This document shows, piece by piece, positions 55,960 through 64,000 of a stretch of DNA of 64,000 nucleotides. The notes under the pieces were generated by a model. That model saw nothing but the letters and a program-made list of their open reading frames with translations. It did no database searches and was not told where the DNA came from. Every line of letters begins with the position of its first letter. The stretch's first letter is position 1. This DNA comes from Streptomyces monomycini (GTDB lineage Bacteria; Actinomycetota; Actinomycetes; Streptomycetales; Streptomycetaceae), in contig NZ_JAFIQY010000009.1 in the NCBI RefSeq assembly GCF_022271435.1, positions 62,001 to 126,000 of the forward strand, written 5' to 3'. Made by a program: the position numbers and the translations under genes.

Positions 55960-56275
55960 GTGCGTGGGCGCGTGATGCCGATGCTGTACAGGTCTCCGTC
56001 TCTGGACGCCGATGATCACCGTGTCCTCGCGGGCGAACACCAGCGTGGACACAGAACGGGACATGCGTCCGTTACCGTCCTTCCACGGGTGGATGTTGAC
56101 CAAGTTCAAGTGGGCCATCGAGGCACGCACGTGCACCGGGGCGTCGAGGTCACCGTGGTTGAGCCAGTCGCGTCGTCCACGGTCGCGGCGTAGCCCTCGA
56201 TGGTGTTCGATCCGGCGATCGCCCGCGCGGTCAGGTTCCGCCGCAGCTGTCCCGACCAGGGAGGCGAGCGGTCCG
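55960..56275 (-). pseudogene. Fic protein remnant: N-terminal and catalytic pieces
   Basis: Minus strand: PPWSGQLRRNLTARAIAGSN then TIEGYAATVDDA (Fic N-terminal inhibitory-motif region, 56262-56170). Then, in a different frame after a junction near 56167, NHGDLDAPVHVRASM and NIHPWKDGNGRMSRS, the Fic active-site loop HPxxDGNGR (about 56091-56065). About 100 residues between the two pieces are missing, and the similarity ends near 56030. Clearly non-functional. Confidence 0.8.
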
Positions 56276-56495
56276 GGCTGGACGAGCGCATGGTCTTCGC
56301 GCTGCTGTCGGCGTTCTGGGGATCGAAGGTGCGCCGCACCGTCTACCAGCGGGACGCCGCTCTCCGATCAGCAGGCCATTCGCGACATCCGTGAACTGGT
56401 CCGCTTGGGGTGGCTGGTGCCGTATGGCAAGGCCCGGGCCTGTTTCTATGGTTCCGGGCCTCGGATGGACGTCGCCCAGCGGGAGATTCGCCAGT
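56250..56495 (+). pseudogene. Fic protein remnant: C-terminal winged helix, inverted
   Basis: Plus strand: GLDERMVFALLSAFWGSKVR then RTVYQRDA, a frameshift near 56360, and LSDQQAIRDIRELVRLGWLV then PYGKARACFYGSGPRMD, the wHTH tail of Streptomyces Fic proteins. It lies opposite in orientation to the N-terminal/catalytic pieces, joined at about 56262-56275. The gene was therefore broken by an inversion plus deletion and frameshift. Confidence 0.75.
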
Positions 56496-56564
56496 CTGTG
56501 GCCCCCCACGCGGAGCCGTATGGGGGCGGTAGGGGTGTCTGGCGCGTCCCGGTGTCGGGGGGCT

Positions 56565-57120
56565 TACGCGCTGCGCGCTGCGCGCGCGGGTTTGTGGTTG
56601 ACGTTTGGCTCGCATGGGTTCGTTGTGGTGGCGGGGGCGCGCAGGGGGCCAACTCCTCGGCACCGTGTACGTCGCCCAGGGTGTGTTGGTGAACGAGGGC
56701 TCCCGGCTGCCTGCGGGGATGGCCCCCTACACGCCCCCTCCGGCCGGATTGGCGAGCCGGGGTCGGTGGGGGGAGTTCTTCGATCACCCTGGTGTCCGCC
56801 CTCCTGGTGGAGAGGCGCACGGGGTGGATGGCGGTAAGGCGGCTGTGCTGGCCTGGCCGTATGCCATGGGCTCGGGATTGGCCTGGCCTGGCTTGGTTGG
56901 TGATGTACCCGGCCCGATCGCGCGGGATCGTCGCCCTCCGGCCAGGGCTCGGGGTCACGTAGGGGGCTCCCCGCAGGCAGCCGGGAGCCCCCGGTTCACC
57001 GAGAGATCCTGGGTGACGTACACGGTGCCGTGGGGGCACCCCCGGCCGGAGGCTGGGGGAGAGTGACCCCTGCGGGGCCCCGAGCCCCCACCCACCGGCC
57101 CTACCGCGCACGACGCGAGC
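56565..57120 (+). repeat. Dispersed repeat copy B with inverted arms
   Basis: Same blocks as copy A at 30442. In addition the right part (56933-57032) is an inverted copy of the left part (56656-56747), about 80% matching over ~90 bp, with about 185 bp between: caccgtgtacgtc...ggctcccggctgcctgcgggga on one side and its reverse complement on the other. A TGGGGG/CCCCC palindromic unit lies at 57027-57061, and the tail gcccccacccaccgg matches copy A. A possible TTG-started frame 56605-57066 shares 80 residues with copy A's. The 140 bp from 57121 to the next gene are otherwise empty. Confidence 0.82.
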
Positions 57121-57263
57121 CCCCACCAACCCCCAAGCTCAGAAAATCATGCAGGCGTGCTTGATTGTTTCTGGCCGCACTGTCACGCTCGGACCCGCAA
57201 CGCGTACCGCATGAGTCAACGTGCCCTGCCCGCACGGCAGATGGCCGACGAGGGGAGTGCCGC

Positions 57264-58064
57264 GTGTCCGACGCCGAGGCCGTACTGGCCGATCTGAGGG
57301 ACGAAGGGGACGCGCTCGACGCGTTGGTCGGCGGGCTCGCGCCGGAGCGGTGGGCGGTGCCGACCCCGGCCGAGGGGTGGACCGTCGCCCACCAGATCGG
57401 GCATCTGGCCTGGACCGATCGGCAGGCGCTGTTGTCCGCGACGGATCCTGCGGCCTTTCAGGACGCCGTTCAGCGGGCCCTGGCCGCTCCCGCGACCTTT
57501 GTCGACGAGGGGGCGGCGGAGGAAGCGCAGGCGCCGCCCGATCGCCTGCTGGCCCGTTGGCGGGCGGGGCGGGGTGAGTTGCGAGAGGTGCTTGCCGCGC
57601 GGCCCCCGGGGGAGAAACTTCCCTGGTACGGGCCGCCCATGAGCGTCGCTTCGGTGGCCACCGGGCGGCTGATGGAGACCTGGGCGCACGGCCAGGACGT
57701 CGCCGACGCACTCGGGGTGACGCGTGAACCCACGGCGCGGCTGCGGCACGTGGCCCGCATCGGAGTGCGGGCGCGGAACTTCGCGTACGCGGCGCATGGG
57801 CTGACCGCTCCGGAGGAGGAGTTCCGGGTCGAGTTGCGTGCGCCCGGGGGTGGTGTCTGGGCGTACGGGCCGGAGGACGCGGCTCAGCGGGTGAGTGGGG
57901 ACGCGCTCGGGTTCTGTTTGCTGGTGACTCAGCGCGCCCACCGTGACGATGTGGACGTACGGGCGGACGGGGCGGATGCCGACCGCTGGCTGGGTATCGC
58001 CCAGGCGTTCGCCGGTCCGCCGGGTAAGGGGCGGGAGCCGGGCGGCAGGGGGAGTGGGCGGTGA
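57264..58064 (+). CDS. TIGR03084 family metal-binding protein (DinB/MDMPI-like)
   Basis: 266 aa, four-helix maleylpyruvate-isomerase-like fold: WTVAHQIGHLAWTD (metal His), ETWAHGQDVADALGV (His-x-x-x-D). These actinobacterial proteins often start branched-chain acyl-CoA catabolic operons. GTG 57264 after gaggggag. Stop overlaps the next start (GTGA). Role: probably an accessory thiol-dependent or metal-dependent enzyme. Confidence 0.88.
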   Translation: MSDAEAVLADLRDEGDALDALVGGLAPERWAVPTPAEGWTVAHQIGHLAWTDRQALLSATDPAAFQDAVQRALAAPATFVDEGAAEEAQAPPDRLLARWRAGRGELREVLAARPPGEKLPWYGPPMSVASVATGRLMETWAHGQDVADALGVTREPTARLRHVARIGVRARNFAYAAHGLTAPEEEFRVELRAPGGGVWAYGPEDAAQRVSGDALGFCLLVTQRAHRDDVDVRADGADADRWLGIAQAFAGPPGKGREPGGRGSGR

Positions 58065-59767
58065 ACGCCGGTGGGGAGGTGTTGCGGGTCGGCAATGCCT
58101 CCGGCTTCTACGGGGATCGCTTCGACGCCGTACGGGAGATGCTCACCGGCGGGCCGTTGGATGTGCTGACCGGCGACTACCTCGCTGAGCTGACCATGCT
58201 GATCCTGGGCCGCGACCGGCTCAAGGACCCCGCGCGCGGCTATGCGAGGACGTTCCTGCGGCAGTTGGAGGAGAGCCTGGGGCTGGCTGTCGAGCGTGGG
58301 GTGCGGATCGTCACCAATGCCGGAGGGCTCAATCCTGCCGGGCTGGCCGATGGTGTCCGGGAGTTGGCGGACCGGCTGGGTGTGACGGTCCGGGTGGCTC
58401 ATGTGGAGGGTGACGATCTCATGGCCCGGTACGCCGGGCGTGCGGGTGTGGTCACGGCCCATGCCTATCTGGGCGGCGAGGGCATCGCCGCGTGTCTGCG
58501 GGCCGGTGCCGATGTGGTCGTGACCGGCCGGGTCACGGATGCCGCGCTGGTCAGCGGGGTGGCAGCGGCGCATTTCGGCTGGGCGCCCACTGATCACGAC
58601 CGGTTGGCCGGCGCGGTCGTGGCGGGGCATGTGCTGGAGTGCGGTACCCAGGCCACCGGCGGCAACTACGCGTTCTTCGCCGCCCACGACCTTCGCCGGC
58701 CCGGCTTTCCGGTCGCCGAGATCGCCGCCGACGGGTCCTCGGTGATCACCAAGCATGCCGGTACGGGCGGGGCGGTGACCGTCGGCACCGTTACTGCGCA
58801 GTTGCTCTATGAGACGGCCGGCGCGCGCTACGCGGGGCCGGATGTGACGGCGCGACTGGACACGGTGTGTCTGACGGAGGTCGGGCCGGACCGGGTGCGG
58901 ATCGACGGGGTGCGGGGTGAGGCGCCGCCGCCGACGGTGAAGGTGGGGCTGACCCGGCTCGGTGGGTGGCGCAACGCGGTCACGTTCGTGCTGACGGGCT
59001 TGGCCATCGAGGCCAAGGCCGCCTTGGTCAAGGGGCAGATGGAAGCGGCTTTCGCAGCTGCTGGGCACCGTCCGGCTTCCGTGGAGTGGACGTTGGCCCG
59101 GACCGATCATGTGGATGCCGCCGTTCAGGAGGAGGCGAGCGCGCTGCTGCGGCTGGTGGTGCGGGACGCCGATCAGGGCGCCGTGGGGCGGGTGGTCAGC
59201 GGGGCGGCGATCGAGCTGGCGCTCGGCAGCATTCCTGGGTTCCATGTGACGGCGCCGCCGGGCAAGGGGGAGCCGTACGGTGTGTTCGAGGCGGAGTACG
59301 TGGACGCGGCTGGTGTGCCGCATGTCGCCGTGCTGCCTGATGGTGGTCGTGTCGAGGTGCCGCCGCCTGCGCAGACGTGTGGGCTGGTGCCGCTGCCCGG
59401 CCCCGCTCTGCCCGAGCCCCTCGTCCACGGCGGCCGGACGCGCCGGGCGCCGCTCGGTCTGGTGGCCGGTGCTCGCAGTGGGGACAAGGGCGGTTCGGCG
59501 AACGTCGGGGTGTGGGTCCGTACGGACGCGGCGTGGCGTTGGCTGGTGCATGAGCTGACCGTTGAGCGGCTCCGGGAACTGCTGCCGGAGACGGCCGGCT
59601 TGCCGGTCACGCGTCACGTGTTGGCCAACTTGCTCTCGCTCAATTTCGTGATCGACGGCCTGCTCGGCGCGGGCGTCGCCGCGCAGGCCCGCTTCGACCC
59701 GCAGGCCAAGGCCGTGGGGGAGTGGCTGCGCGCCCGCCACCTGGACATACCGGAGGTGTTGTGGTGA
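58061..59767 (+). CDS. AtuA-like (DUF1446) protein
   Basis: 568 aa. GGEVLRVGNASGFYGDRFDA at the start, LTGDYLAELTMLIL, TNAGGLNPAG, GDDLMARY, VVTGRVTDAALVSG, ATGGNYAFF, and a C-terminal GARSGDKGGSANVGVWV. This matches the acyclic terpene utilization AtuA / DUF1446 family. Members accompany acyl-CoA carboxylases in isoprenoid or leucine breakdown; the reaction is not established. Coupled at both ends by GTGA overlaps. Confidence 0.9.
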   Translation: MNAGGEVLRVGNASGFYGDRFDAVREMLTGGPLDVLTGDYLAELTMLILGRDRLKDPARGYARTFLRQLEESLGLAVERGVRIVTNAGGLNPAGLADGVRELADRLGVTVRVAHVEGDDLMARYAGRAGVVTAHAYLGGEGIAACLRAGADVVVTGRVTDAALVSGVAAAHFGWAPTDHDRLAGAVVAGHVLECGTQATGGNYAFFAAHDLRRPGFPVAEIAADGSSVITKHAGTGGAVTVGTVTAQLLYETAGARYAGPDVTARLDTVCLTEVGPDRVRIDGVRGEAPPPTVKVGLTRLGGWRNAVTFVLTGLAIEAKAALVKGQMEAAFAAAGHRPASVEWTLARTDHVDAAVQEEASALLRLVVRDADQGAVGRVVSGAAIELALGSIPGFHVTAPPGKGEPYGVFEAEYVDAAGVPHVAVLPDGGRVEVPPPAQTCGLVPLPGPALPEPLVHGGRTRRAPLGLVAGARSGDKGGSANVGVWVRTDAAWRWLVHELTVERLRELLPETAGLPVTRHVLANLLSLNFVIDGLLGAGVAAQARFDPQAKAVGEWLRARHLDIPEVLW

Positions 59768-61362
59768 CCGTGCTCGGCAGCCGGCTGGACCCGTCAGGGC
59801 CGGAGTACGTGGCGAACCGGGAGGCGATGCTCGACAAACTGAGGGGAGTCGAGGCCGAGCATGCCAAGGCCATCGGCGGGGGTGGCGCGAAGTACGTCGA
59901 GCGGCATCGCAAGCGCGGCAAGCTGCTCGCCCGTGAGCGTATCGAGCTGCTGCTCGACCCGGACACGCCGTTTCTGGAGCTGTCGCCGCTGGCCGCCTGG
60001 GGCAGCGACTATCCGGTGGGCGCGTCGCTGGTCACCGGCATCGGGGTGATCGAGGGGGTGGAGTGCCTGGTCACGGCCAACGATCCGACCGTACGGGGCG
60101 GGGCCAGCAACCCCTGGACGCTGAAGAAGGCGCTGCGCGCCAACGAGATCGCGTTCGCCAACCGGCTGCCCGTCGTGTCGCTGGTGGAGTCCGGGGGTGC
60201 GGATCTGCCCAGTCAGAAGGAGATCTTCATTCCGGGGGGTGCGCTGTTCAAGGACATCACCCGGTTGTCCGCGGCCGGTGTCCCGACCGTGGCCGTGGTG
60301 TTCGGCAATTCGACGGCGGGCGGCGCGTACATCCCGGGCATGTCCGACCACGTGATCATGGTCAAGGAGCGGGCGAAGGTCTTCCTCGGCGGGCCGCCGC
60401 TGGTCAAGATGGCCACCGGTGAGGAGAGCGACGACGAGTCGCTGGGCGGCGCCGAGATGCACGCCCGTACCTCCGGGCTCGCGGACTACTTCGCCGTGGA
60501 CGAGCCGGACGCGCTGCGCCAGGCGCGTCGCGTCGTCGCCCGGTTGAACTGGCGGAAGGCGCATGCCGATCCGGGGGTCGTCGAGCCGCCCAAGTACGAC
60601 GAGGAGGAACTGCTGGGCATCGTGCCCGGTGACCTCAAGGCGCCCTTCGATCCCCGCGAGGTCGTCGCCCGTGTGGTGGACGGGTCGGACTTCGACGAGT
60701 TCAAGCCGCTGTACGGGCCGAGCCTGGTCACCGGCTGGGCCGAGCTGCACGGCTACCCGGTCGGCGTCCTCGCCAACGCGCAGGGCGTGCTGTTCAGCGA
60801 AGAGTCGCAGAAGGCCGCGCAGTTCATCCAGCTCGCCAACCAGCGTGACATCCCGCTGGTCTTCCTGCACAACACCACCGGCTACATGGTCGGCAAGGAG
60901 TACGAGCAGGGCGGCATCATCAAGCACGGCGCGATGATGATCAACGCGGTCAGCAACTCGCGGGTGCCGCATCTGTCCGTGCTCATGGGGGCGAGCTACG
61001 GCGCCGGGCACTACGGCATGTGCGGCCGCGCCTACGACCCGCGCTTCCTGTTCGCCTGGCCCAGCGCCAAGTCCGCCGTGATGGGGCCGCAGCAGCTGGC
61101 CGGGGTGCTGTCGATCGTGGCGCGTGCTTCCGCCGCCGCCAAGGGGCAGCCGTACGACGACGAGGCGGACGCCGGGCTGCGCGCCATGGTGGAGCAGCAG
61201 ATCGAGTCCGAGTCGCTGCCGATGTTCCTGTCCGGGCGGCTGTACGACGACGGCGTCATCGACCCGCGCGACACCCGCACCGTCCTCGGCCTGTGCCTGT
61301 CCGCCCTGCACACCGCCCCTGTCGAGGGCGCGCGCGGCGGCTTCGGCGTCTTCCGGATGTGA
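59764..61362 (+). CDS. Acyl-CoA carboxylase beta (carboxyltransferase) subunit
   Basis: 532 aa. Motifs AHAKAIGGGGAKY, KRGKLLARERIELLLDPDTP, VESGGADLPSQ, FGNSTAGGAYIPGMSD, FLGGPPLVKMATGE and GASYGAGHYGMCGRAYDPRF. Of the methylcrotonyl- or geranyl-CoA carboxylase beta type. It transfers CO2 from biotin to a beta-methyl enoyl-CoA. GTG 59764 overlaps the AtuA stop. Alpha subunit follows after 7 bp. Confidence 0.92.
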   Translation: MTVLGSRLDPSGPEYVANREAMLDKLRGVEAEHAKAIGGGGAKYVERHRKRGKLLARERIELLLDPDTPFLELSPLAAWGSDYPVGASLVTGIGVIEGVECLVTANDPTVRGGASNPWTLKKALRANEIAFANRLPVVSLVESGGADLPSQKEIFIPGGALFKDITRLSAAGVPTVAVVFGNSTAGGAYIPGMSDHVIMVKERAKVFLGGPPLVKMATGEESDDESLGGAEMHARTSGLADYFAVDEPDALRQARRVVARLNWRKAHADPGVVEPPKYDEEELLGIVPGDLKAPFDPREVVARVVDGSDFDEFKPLYGPSLVTGWAELHGYPVGVLANAQGVLFSEESQKAAQFIQLANQRDIPLVFLHNTTGYMVGKEYEQGGIIKHGAMMINAVSNSRVPHLSVLMGASYGAGHYGMCGRAYDPRFLFAWPSAKSAVMGPQQLAGVLSIVARASAAAKGQPYDDEADAGLRAMVEQQIESESLPMFLSGRLYDDGVIDPRDTRTVLGLCLSALHTAPVEGARGGFGVFRM

Positions 61363-61369
61363 GGAACCA

Positions 61370-63268
61370 GTGATCTCTTCCCTCCTCGTCGCCAACCGTG
61401 GCGAGATCGCCCGCCGCATCTTCCGCACCTGCCGGGAGCTGGGCATCGCGACGGTGGCCGTCTACTCCGACGCGGACGCCGACGCGCCGCACGTCCGCGA
61501 GGCCGACACCGCCGTACGCCTCCCGGGCAGCGCCCCGGCCGACACGTACCTGCGCGGCGACCTGATCGTGAAGGCCGCGCTCGCCGCCGGTGCCGACGCC
61601 GTCCATCCCGGTTACGGCTTCCTCTCCGAGAGCGCCGGGTTCGCCGCGGACGTCGCCGACGCGGGCCTGGTCTGGGTCGGTCCGCCGCCCGCCGCCATCG
61701 AGGCCATGGCCTCGAAGACGCGCGCCAAGGAACTGATGGCGGCGGCCGGGGTGCCGCTGCTCGCTCCCGTCGATCCGGAGCGGGCGACCGCTGCCGACTT
61801 GCCGTTGCTGGTCAAGGCGGCGGCTGGTGGCGGTGGGCGCGGTATGCGGGTCGTACGGGAACTGGCCGAGCTGCCGGGAGCGATGGCGGCGGCGCGGGCC
61901 GAGGCCGCGTCGGCGTTCGGGGACGGTGAGGTGTTCGCCGAGCCGTACGTCGTCGGCGGGCGGCACGTCGAGGTGCAGGTCCTTGCGGATGCCTACGGGG
62001 TCGTCTGGACGCTCGGTACGCGGGACTGTTCTCTTCAGCGTCGGCATCAGAAAGTCGTCGAGGAGGCCCCCGCTCCCGGCCTCTCCGACGAGCTGCGCGC
62101 CACCCTGCACGCGGCGGCCGCCGATGCCGCCAGGACCATCGGCTACCGGGGCGCGGGCACGGTCGAATTCCTCGTTTCCGGTACTGGCCACGCTCACTTT
62201 CTGGAGATGAACACCCGCCTCCAGGTGGAGCATCCGGTCACCGAGGCCGTGTACGGCGTCGATCTGGTCGCCCTGCAAGTACGGGTGGCCGAGGGGGAGG
62301 CGCTGCCGGAGGCGCCGCCCGCGCCGCGCGGGCACGCCGTCGAGGCCCGGCTGTACGCCGAGGACCCGGCGGCGGACTGGCAGCCGCAGACCGGCACGCT
62401 GCACCACTTGTCCGTGCCCGGCGGCGTGCGGCTCGACTCGGGCGTGGCCGACGGCTGCGTCATCGGCGTCCATTACGATCCGATGCTCGCCAAGGTCATC
62501 GCCTGGGCGCCGAGCCGCGCCGAGGCCGTACGGAAGCTGGCGGGCGCGCTGGAACGGGCCCGTGTGCACGGCCCGGTCACCAACCGCGACCTGCTCGTAC
62601 GGTCCCTGCGGCACCCCGAGTTCGCCACCGCGACCGGCCTGGACACCGGGTTCTACGACCGCAACCTGGGCGGGCTGACGGAGGCCCCGGACGCCACGGT
62701 CACCGGCCTGTGCGCGCTGGCCGCCGCCCTCGCCGACGCGCACGGCCGGTCCCGCTTCGGCGGCTTCCGCAACGTACCGTCGCAGCCGCAGACCAGGACG
62801 TACGCCTGCGGCGGCAGCGAGCACGAAATCCGCTATGCGGTGGAGCGTGACGGGCTGCACGCCGAGGACTTCCCTGGCGTACGGCTGCTGTCGGCTGCGC
62901 CCGGGCGGGTCGTGCTGGAAGTGGGCGGCGTGCGTCGCGAGTTCACGGTCGGCCGTTACGGCGACCAGGTCTTCGTGGACTCCGCCGCGGGCTCCCGCGC
63001 CCTCACCGCCCGGCCCCGCTTCCCCGACCCCACCGCCCGTACGGAACCGGGGTCGCTGCTCGCCCCGATGCCCGGCACGGTCGTCCGGGTGGCCGACGGC
63101 CTGGCCGAGGGCGACCGCGTCGAAGCCGGGGCGCCGCTGCTCTGGCTGGAGGCGATGAAGATGGAACACAAGATCACCGCGCCCGTCTCCGGCACGCTGA
63201 CCGCCCTGCACGTCAAGGCCGGCCAGCAGGTCGAGGTCGGCACGCCGCTGGCCGTCGTCACCGAGTGA
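61370..63268 (+). CDS. Biotin-dependent acyl-CoA carboxylase alpha subunit
   Basis: 632 aa. Biotin carboxylase (about 1-445: LLVANRGEIARRIFRTCREL, HPGYGFLSESAGFA, ATP-grasp KAAAGGGGRGM, EMNTRLQVEHPVTE), a linker, and BCCP with biotinyl Lys in EAMKMEH (about 600). GTG 61370 after gaggaacc. It carboxylates its own biotin for the beta subunit. Confidence 0.93.
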   Translation: MISSLLVANRGEIARRIFRTCRELGIATVAVYSDADADAPHVREADTAVRLPGSAPADTYLRGDLIVKAALAAGADAVHPGYGFLSESAGFAADVADAGLVWVGPPPAAIEAMASKTRAKELMAAAGVPLLAPVDPERATAADLPLLVKAAAGGGGRGMRVVRELAELPGAMAAARAEAASAFGDGEVFAEPYVVGGRHVEVQVLADAYGVVWTLGTRDCSLQRRHQKVVEEAPAPGLSDELRATLHAAAADAARTIGYRGAGTVEFLVSGTGHAHFLEMNTRLQVEHPVTEAVYGVDLVALQVRVAEGEALPEAPPAPRGHAVEARLYAEDPAADWQPQTGTLHHLSVPGGVRLDSGVADGCVIGVHYDPMLAKVIAWAPSRAEAVRKLAGALERARVHGPVTNRDLLVRSLRHPEFATATGLDTGFYDRNLGGLTEAPDATVTGLCALAAALADAHGRSRFGGFRNVPSQPQTRTYACGGSEHEIRYAVERDGLHAEDFPGVRLLSAAPGRVVLEVGGVRREFTVGRYGDQVFVDSAAGSRALTARPRFPDPTARTEPGSLLAPMPGTVVRVADGLAEGDRVEAGAPLLWLEAMKMEHKITAPVSGTLTALHVKAGQQVEVGTPLAVVTE

Positions 63269-63345
63269 GAGCCGCGGTCCGCGATCTGAGATCCGGGCGC
63301 CGAAGTCCCCGCGTGACGTCCTCCTCCCCCTCCGAAGGAGTCCCC

Positions 63346-64000
63346 GTGAGCAACCCCGTGATCGAGACCGAGGAACACCGCGCCCTCCGCGCGTCCGTCG
63401 CCGCGCTCGGCAGGCGCTACGGACGTGAGTACTTCGCGCGCGTCGTCGCCGAGGGCAAGCACACCGACGAGCTGTGGACCGAGGCCGCGAAGCTCGGCTA
63501 CCTGGGCGTGAACCTGCCCGAGGAGTACGGCGGCGGGGGCGGCGGCATCGCCGAACTCTCCATCGTGCTGGAGGAGCTGGGCGCGGCCGGCTGCCCGCTG
63601 CTCATGCTCGTCGTCTCACCCGCCATCTGCGGCACGGTCATCGCCCGCTTCGGCACCGAGGAACAGCAGCGGGCCTGGCTGCCCGGCCTCGCCGACGGCT
63701 CCCGCAAGATGGCCTTCGGCATCACCGAACCGGACGCCGGCTCCAACTCGCACCGCATCACCACCACCGCCCGCCGGGACCCGGACACCGGGGAGTGGGT
63801 CCTCAACGGGCGCAAGGTCTTCATATCGGGGGTGGACATCGCCGACGCCACCCTGATCGTCGGCCGCACCGAGGACGCCCGTACCGGCAAGCTCAAGGCG
63901 TGCCTGTTCATCGTCCCGCGCGACGCCCCCGGGTTCGGGCGCAGCCGGATCGCGATGGAACTGGCTGCTCCGGAGAAGCAGTTCGAGCTGACGCTGGACG
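63346..64000 (+). CDS. Acyl-CoA dehydrogenase (runs off the window end)
   Basis: 218 aa visible of about 380. Start GTG 63346 after gaaggag. ALRASVAALGRRYGREYFAR, LGYLGVNLPEEYGG, FGITEPDAGSNSHRI (FAD/substrate segment) and a KVFISGVDIADATLIVGRT. Fits isovaleryl- or citronellyl-CoA dehydrogenases. It is 77 bp after the alpha subunit gene, probably the same operon. Confidence 0.9.
   Translation, partial: MSNPVIETEEHRALRASVAALGRRYGREYFARVVAEGKHTDELWTEAAKLGYLGVNLPEEYGGGGGGIAELSIVLEELGAAGCPLLMLVVSPAICGTVIARFGTEEQQRAWLPGLADGSRKMAFGITEPDAGSNSHRITTTARRDPDTGEWVLNGRKVFISGVDIADATLIVGRTEDARTGKLKACLFIVPRDAPGFGRSRIAMELAAPEKQFELTLD

Overview
The window is very GC-rich, with strong third-position G/C bias, frequent GTG starts, many ATGA/GTGA stop-start overlaps, futalosine-pathway menaquinone genes, and actinobacterial DUF families (DUF3027, DUF2771, DUF2530, DUF4031). 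This points to a chromosome of Streptomyces or a close relative. Apart from one decayed gene and several repeats it is densely packed. No tRNA, rRNA, CRISPR array, intact IS or prophage was seen.

Layout. 0-8.4 kb: RpiR regulator, a two-gene DUF4031 unit, a Cmx-type MFS exporter, a DUF2243/CtaG-like membrane pair, an HD hydrolase, cutC, a 93-bp palindromic MITE-like element, and an ArsR/MFS divergent pair with two operator palindromes. 8.4-18 kb: HelD-family ATPase, a 63-aa small protein, a GT87-type glycosyltransferase, an XPB helicase, a Uma2 nuclease, and an 876-aa XPB-N/WYL protein. 18-29 kb: a HAAS-like membrane protein, an iron-siderophore ABC operon on the minus strand, a HAD phosphatase, a cold-shock protein with a C-terminal extension, mqnB-mqnD, a DUF2771 lipoprotein and an MFS protein. 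29-37.4 kb: DUF3027, a 700-bp gap with repeat copy A, a 1088-aa sacsin/Hsp90-like ATPase, a P-type ATPase and DUF2530. 37.6-45.2 kb: NCS2 purine permease, orphan RHH protein, MarR-MFS unit, thpR with a nested 28-codon ORF, aldo/keto reductase, SGNH hydrolase, and a secreted beta-propeller-like protein. 45.2-56 kb: TetR with a Drr-type ABC exporter and three phased operators, serC, a WYL regulator divergent from a BBE-type flavoprotein, a 980-aa FAD/Fe-S dehydrogenase, and an EamA exporter. 56-57.2 kb: a Fic gene broken into inverted pieces, then repeat copy B. 57.2-64 kb: a coupled catabolic operon (TIGR03084 protein, AtuA-like, acyl-CoA carboxylase beta and alpha, acyl-CoA dehydrogenase running off the end), suggesting branched-chain or isoprenoid acyl-CoA breakdown.

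How genes work together. Most regulators sit next to their likely targets, and the operators are visible as inverted repeats (RpiR, ArsR, MarR, TetR, WYL). Several starts lie 6-7 nt after a -10-like hexamer with no Shine-Dalgarno, suggesting leaderless mRNAs.

Most interesting observations: (1) the two-copy ~500-600 bp foldback repeat, one copy abutting an inverted, shattered Fic gene; (2) the XPB / Uma2 / XPB-N-WYL neighbourhood; (3) the DUF3027 / sacsin-like ATPase pair; (4) three TetR operators spaced exactly 21 bp; (5) the 93-bp element whose ends form the stop codons of two convergent genes. All positions and alignments were made by eye, so family names rest on motif recognition and not on a search.
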